Below, one piece after another: positions 62,219 through 64,000 of a DNA stretch of 64,000 bases; within the stretch, counting starts at the first letter, position 1; each line of letters opens with the position of its first letter. The stretch lies in the NCBI RefSeq assembly GCF_002138415.1, contig NZ_CP015612.1, forward strand, positions 248,001 to 312,000, written 5' to 3'. A program made the position numbers and the translations under genes. The notes beneath the pieces were generated by a model. That model did not search any database, had not been told where the DNA came from, and worked only from the letters and a program-made list of their open reading frames with translations. Source of the DNA: Stenotrophomonas maltophilia (lineage in GTDB: Bacteria; Pseudomonadota; Gammaproteobacteria; Xanthomonadales; Xanthomonadaceae).

Positions 62219-62608
62219 TTACTCGCCCTGGTACTGCTTTTCTTCCACCAGGGCCGAACCGGCCACGCGGTTGATCTCGTTCTTCACCTGCACGCGCTCG
62301 CCATTGGTGCCATAGACACCGCGTGCCAGCTGGATGAAGGCATCGTCGAACGCCTGGGCCGCTTCCTTGTCGCGCAGCTGGTCCTGGATGTCCCACATGC
62401 GCTCGTTGATCACCTTCAGCTGCTGCTTCAGCACGGCCAGCGCCGGCTGTGCCTGCAGCTGCTGCTGCAGCAACGGCAGCAGGCCGTCCAGCTCAGTGCG
62501 CACGTTGCTCAGCTTGGCCGCATCGTCGATGCGCTCGGCCTTGATCTCGAGAATGGTGATCTTGTCGATCAGCTCGCCGATCGATACCGGGGTCAGGATG
62601 GCGTCCAC
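62219..62608 (-). CDS. DUF6165 family protein
   Basis: A 129-residue helical protein starting at a GTG (62608) and reading VDAILTPVSIGELIDKITIL, with further ERIDDAAKLSNVRTELDGLL and DIQDQLRDKEAAQAFDDAF helices. This corresponds to a family annotated DUF6165, often near surface polysaccharide or tetratricopeptide glycosylation genes. AGGA is nine bases before the GTG. The function is unknown. Confidence 0.75.
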   Translation of the reverse strand: MDAILTPVSIGELIDKITILEIKAERIDDAAKLSNVRTELDGLLPLLQQQLQAQPALAVLKQQLKVINERMWDIQDQLRDKEAAQAFDDAFIQLARGVYGTNGERVQVKNEINRVAGSALVEEKQYQGE

Positions 62609-62786
62609 GCGGTTGGTTCCTGGAAACAGGGCGCCATGATACCGCGCTGCTGGCATGTGGCCCCGATTCACCGGATTTACGCCGAATTTGCGCCACGGGC
62701 CCGTCAGCACCCTCGATCCGTTACGGCCACCACCTCGACACTGCGCTCCCGGCGGCGCAACCGCCTTCAACGAGGAACACAGTGCA

Positions 62787-63485
62787 GTGAAGAGCAAGGG
62801 GATGATGGCGGCGGTGGTGGCCGCCCTGGCAGGGCTGCTCGGTATCGGCAGCGCGCAGGCCCAGGTGCAGGTCAGTGGCAGTGCGGCATTGACCAGCGAC
62901 TACGTGTGGCGCGGCAGCTCGCAGAGCGACGGCGACCCTGCAGTGCAGGCGGGCGCGAAGATCTCGGCCGCATCGGGCTGGTATGCCAGCGTGTGGGGCT
63001 CCAACGTTTCGTTCAAGCCGGACAACGGCGCGCGCAGCGAGTTCGACCTGGTGGCGGGCTGGTCCGGTGCGCTGGCCCCGGACTGGACACTGGATGCCAA
63101 CCTGACCCGATACGTGTACCCGGGTACCGGCCGCGCGCTGGACTGGACCGAACTCAATACCACCGTGACCTGGAAGCAGCGCACCTGGTTGCAGGTCGCA
63201 CATTCCAACGACGCGCTGGCGGGCGGCCATCGCGGCACCTATGCCCAGTTGGGCGTGCGGGTACCGATGCACGAGCGCTTCCGCCTGGAAGCAGCGGTGG
63301 GCCAGTACTGGCTGGCCACCGCACAGGGGCCGGACTACCTGCATGGGCAGCTCAGTGCCATCGCCTCGCTGGCCCCGGCATGGGAGCTGCGCGCCACCGT
63401 GCATGACACCGACAACGCGGCCAAGCGCATGTTCCCGGGCAACGCCGGTGGCCGATGGGAACTGGCACTGCAGGGCAGCTTCTAG
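62787..63485 (+). CDS. TorF family putative porin
   Basis: A 232-residue outer membrane protein with a signal peptide (to AQAQ, about residue 21) and alternating strands beginning VSGSAALTSDYVWRGSSQSD, the TorF/TIGR02001 signature. It ends with LALQGSF, a C-terminal Phe fit for barrel assembly. The GTG start at 62787 has GAGGAA upstream; Met residues at 62802 and 62805 are alternatives. Confidence 0.85.
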   Translation: MKSKGMMAAVVAALAGLLGIGSAQAQVQVSGSAALTSDYVWRGSSQSDGDPAVQAGAKISAASGWYASVWGSNVSFKPDNGARSEFDLVAGWSGALAPDWTLDANLTRYVYPGTGRALDWTELNTTVTWKQRTWLQVAHSNDALAGGHRGTYAQLGVRVPMHERFRLEAAVGQYWLATAQGPDYLHGQLSAIASLAPAWELRATVHDTDNAAKRMFPGNAGGRWELALQGSF

Positions 63486-64000
63486 TTGGCAGCCGATGCC
63501 TGGCGTGCACGCAGCGCGCCGGGCATCCACAGCAGCAGGGCCAGCACGGCCACTGCAGCACCGGCCACGCAGACGCCGGTCCAGCCGAAGCGCTGGTAGA
63601 CCTGTGCAGACAGCAGCGAACCCAGCGAACCGCCGATGAAGTAGCCGGTCATGTAGCCGGCATTGAGGCGGTTGCGCGCAGCCGGTTGCAGCGCATAGAT
63701 CAGGTTCTGGTTGCTGACGTGCAGCAGCTGCGCGGCCAGGTCCAGCACCACCACGCCCACCAGCAGTGCCAGCAGCGAGTGCGCCGACAGCCCCAGTGGC
63801 AGCCACGAGAGCAGCAACAGCACCAGCGCGATGGCGGTGGCGCGGCCGGTCTGGCCACGGTCGGACATGCGGCCGGCAAGGCCCGCAGCCAGCGTGCCGG
63901 CGGCACCGACCAGTCCGAACAGGCCGATGGTGGCGTCGCTGTAGGCGTAGGGCGGTTGTGCCAGCAGGAACGCCAGCGGCGTCCAGAAGATCGCGAACAT
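63482..64000 (-). CDS. MFS transporter, C-terminal part (partial)
   Basis: The end of a major facilitator protein that runs off the window. The 172 visible residues hold five to six membrane helices, with a loop GRMSDRGQTGRA (between helices 8 and 9 by position) and LQPAARNRLNAGYMTGYFIGGSLGS, typical of sugar-efflux/multidrug MFS proteins. The substrate cannot be inferred. It overlaps the porin gene by four bases at the 3-prime ends. Confidence 0.85.
   Translation of the reverse strand: MFAIFWTPLAFLLAQPPYAYSDATIGLFGLVGAAGTLAAGLAGRMSDRGQTGRATAIALVLLLLSWLPLGLSAHSLLALLVGVVVLDLAAQLLHVSNQNLIYALQPAARNRLNAGYMTGYFIGGSLGSLLSAQVYQRFGWTGVCVAGAAVAVLALLLWMPGALRARQASAAN

Overview
The window is a 64 kb piece of a high-GC gammaproteobacterial chromosome of the order Xanthomonadales, most likely Stenotrophomonas (S. 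maltophilia group). The evidence is the many SMAG-type repeats (GTAG heads followed by short palindromes), an Ax21 family gene, a PhoP/PhoQ pair, and two proteins with a C-terminal XVIPCD-like domain, the secretion signal of the antibacterial Xanthomonadales type IV secretion system (X-T4SS). No phage or plasmid backbone is visible. Most of the window looks like core chromosome, interrupted by small accessory patches.

Layout. 1-2232: end of a valine-catabolism operon (enoyl-CoA hydratase, 3-hydroxyisobutyryl-CoA hydrolase, mmsB). 2386-5566: ohr, a CDF-like transporter and a SulP transporter. 5607-9460: accessory patch with a DUF4304-like gene, an orphan secreted protein, and an X-T4SS peptidoglycan-hydrolase-type effector with its LprI-like immunity protein. 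9686-17370: dusA, a PepSY-like protein with phoPQ, mtfA, birA-coaX-SPOR. 17411-20202: tRNA-Thr(TGT), followed directly by a second X-T4SS effector (HExxH metallopeptidase type), a lipoprotein that is its likely immunity partner, and a HigBA-like toxin-antitoxin pair. 20378-23512: small lineage genes including DUF3011 and an ankyrin/NTF2-type immunity-like protein. 23645-34819: housekeeping and transport genes (arginase, trpS, M28 peptidase, MHS transporter, two EamA exporters). 34980-46467: TonB receptor, a MacAB-like ABC operon, and an ABC-2 exporter with a DesK/DesR-like two-component system. 46467-46980: a ~514-bp imperfect palindrome. 47003-64000: SrpA-like catalase with cytochrome b561, M17 peptidase, HAD phosphatase, AI-2E transporter, YqjD/YqjE-like membrane genes, DegQ-like protease, a lysine/alanine histone-like protein, S9 peptidase, Ax21, a LuxR regulator with a degenerate receiver, a TorF porin and the end of an MFS gene.

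The most interesting content is the pair of toxin/immunity loci. Each has an XVIPCD-like effector gene with a secreted or lipoprotein gene immediately upstream on the same strand. No X-T4SS structural genes lie in the window, so these are dispersed effectors that would depend on a machine encoded elsewhere. The second pair (17571-19253) combines an HEVGH metallopeptidase motif with an XVIPCD-like tail and sits at a tRNA gene beside a toxin-antitoxin module; it is the best candidate here for an undescribed system. The large palindrome centred on a SMAG-like hairpin, and three genes whose TAG stop codon is supplied by a GTAG repeat head, are the most unusual non-coding observations.

All functional calls were made by reading motifs and context only. 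No homology search was run.
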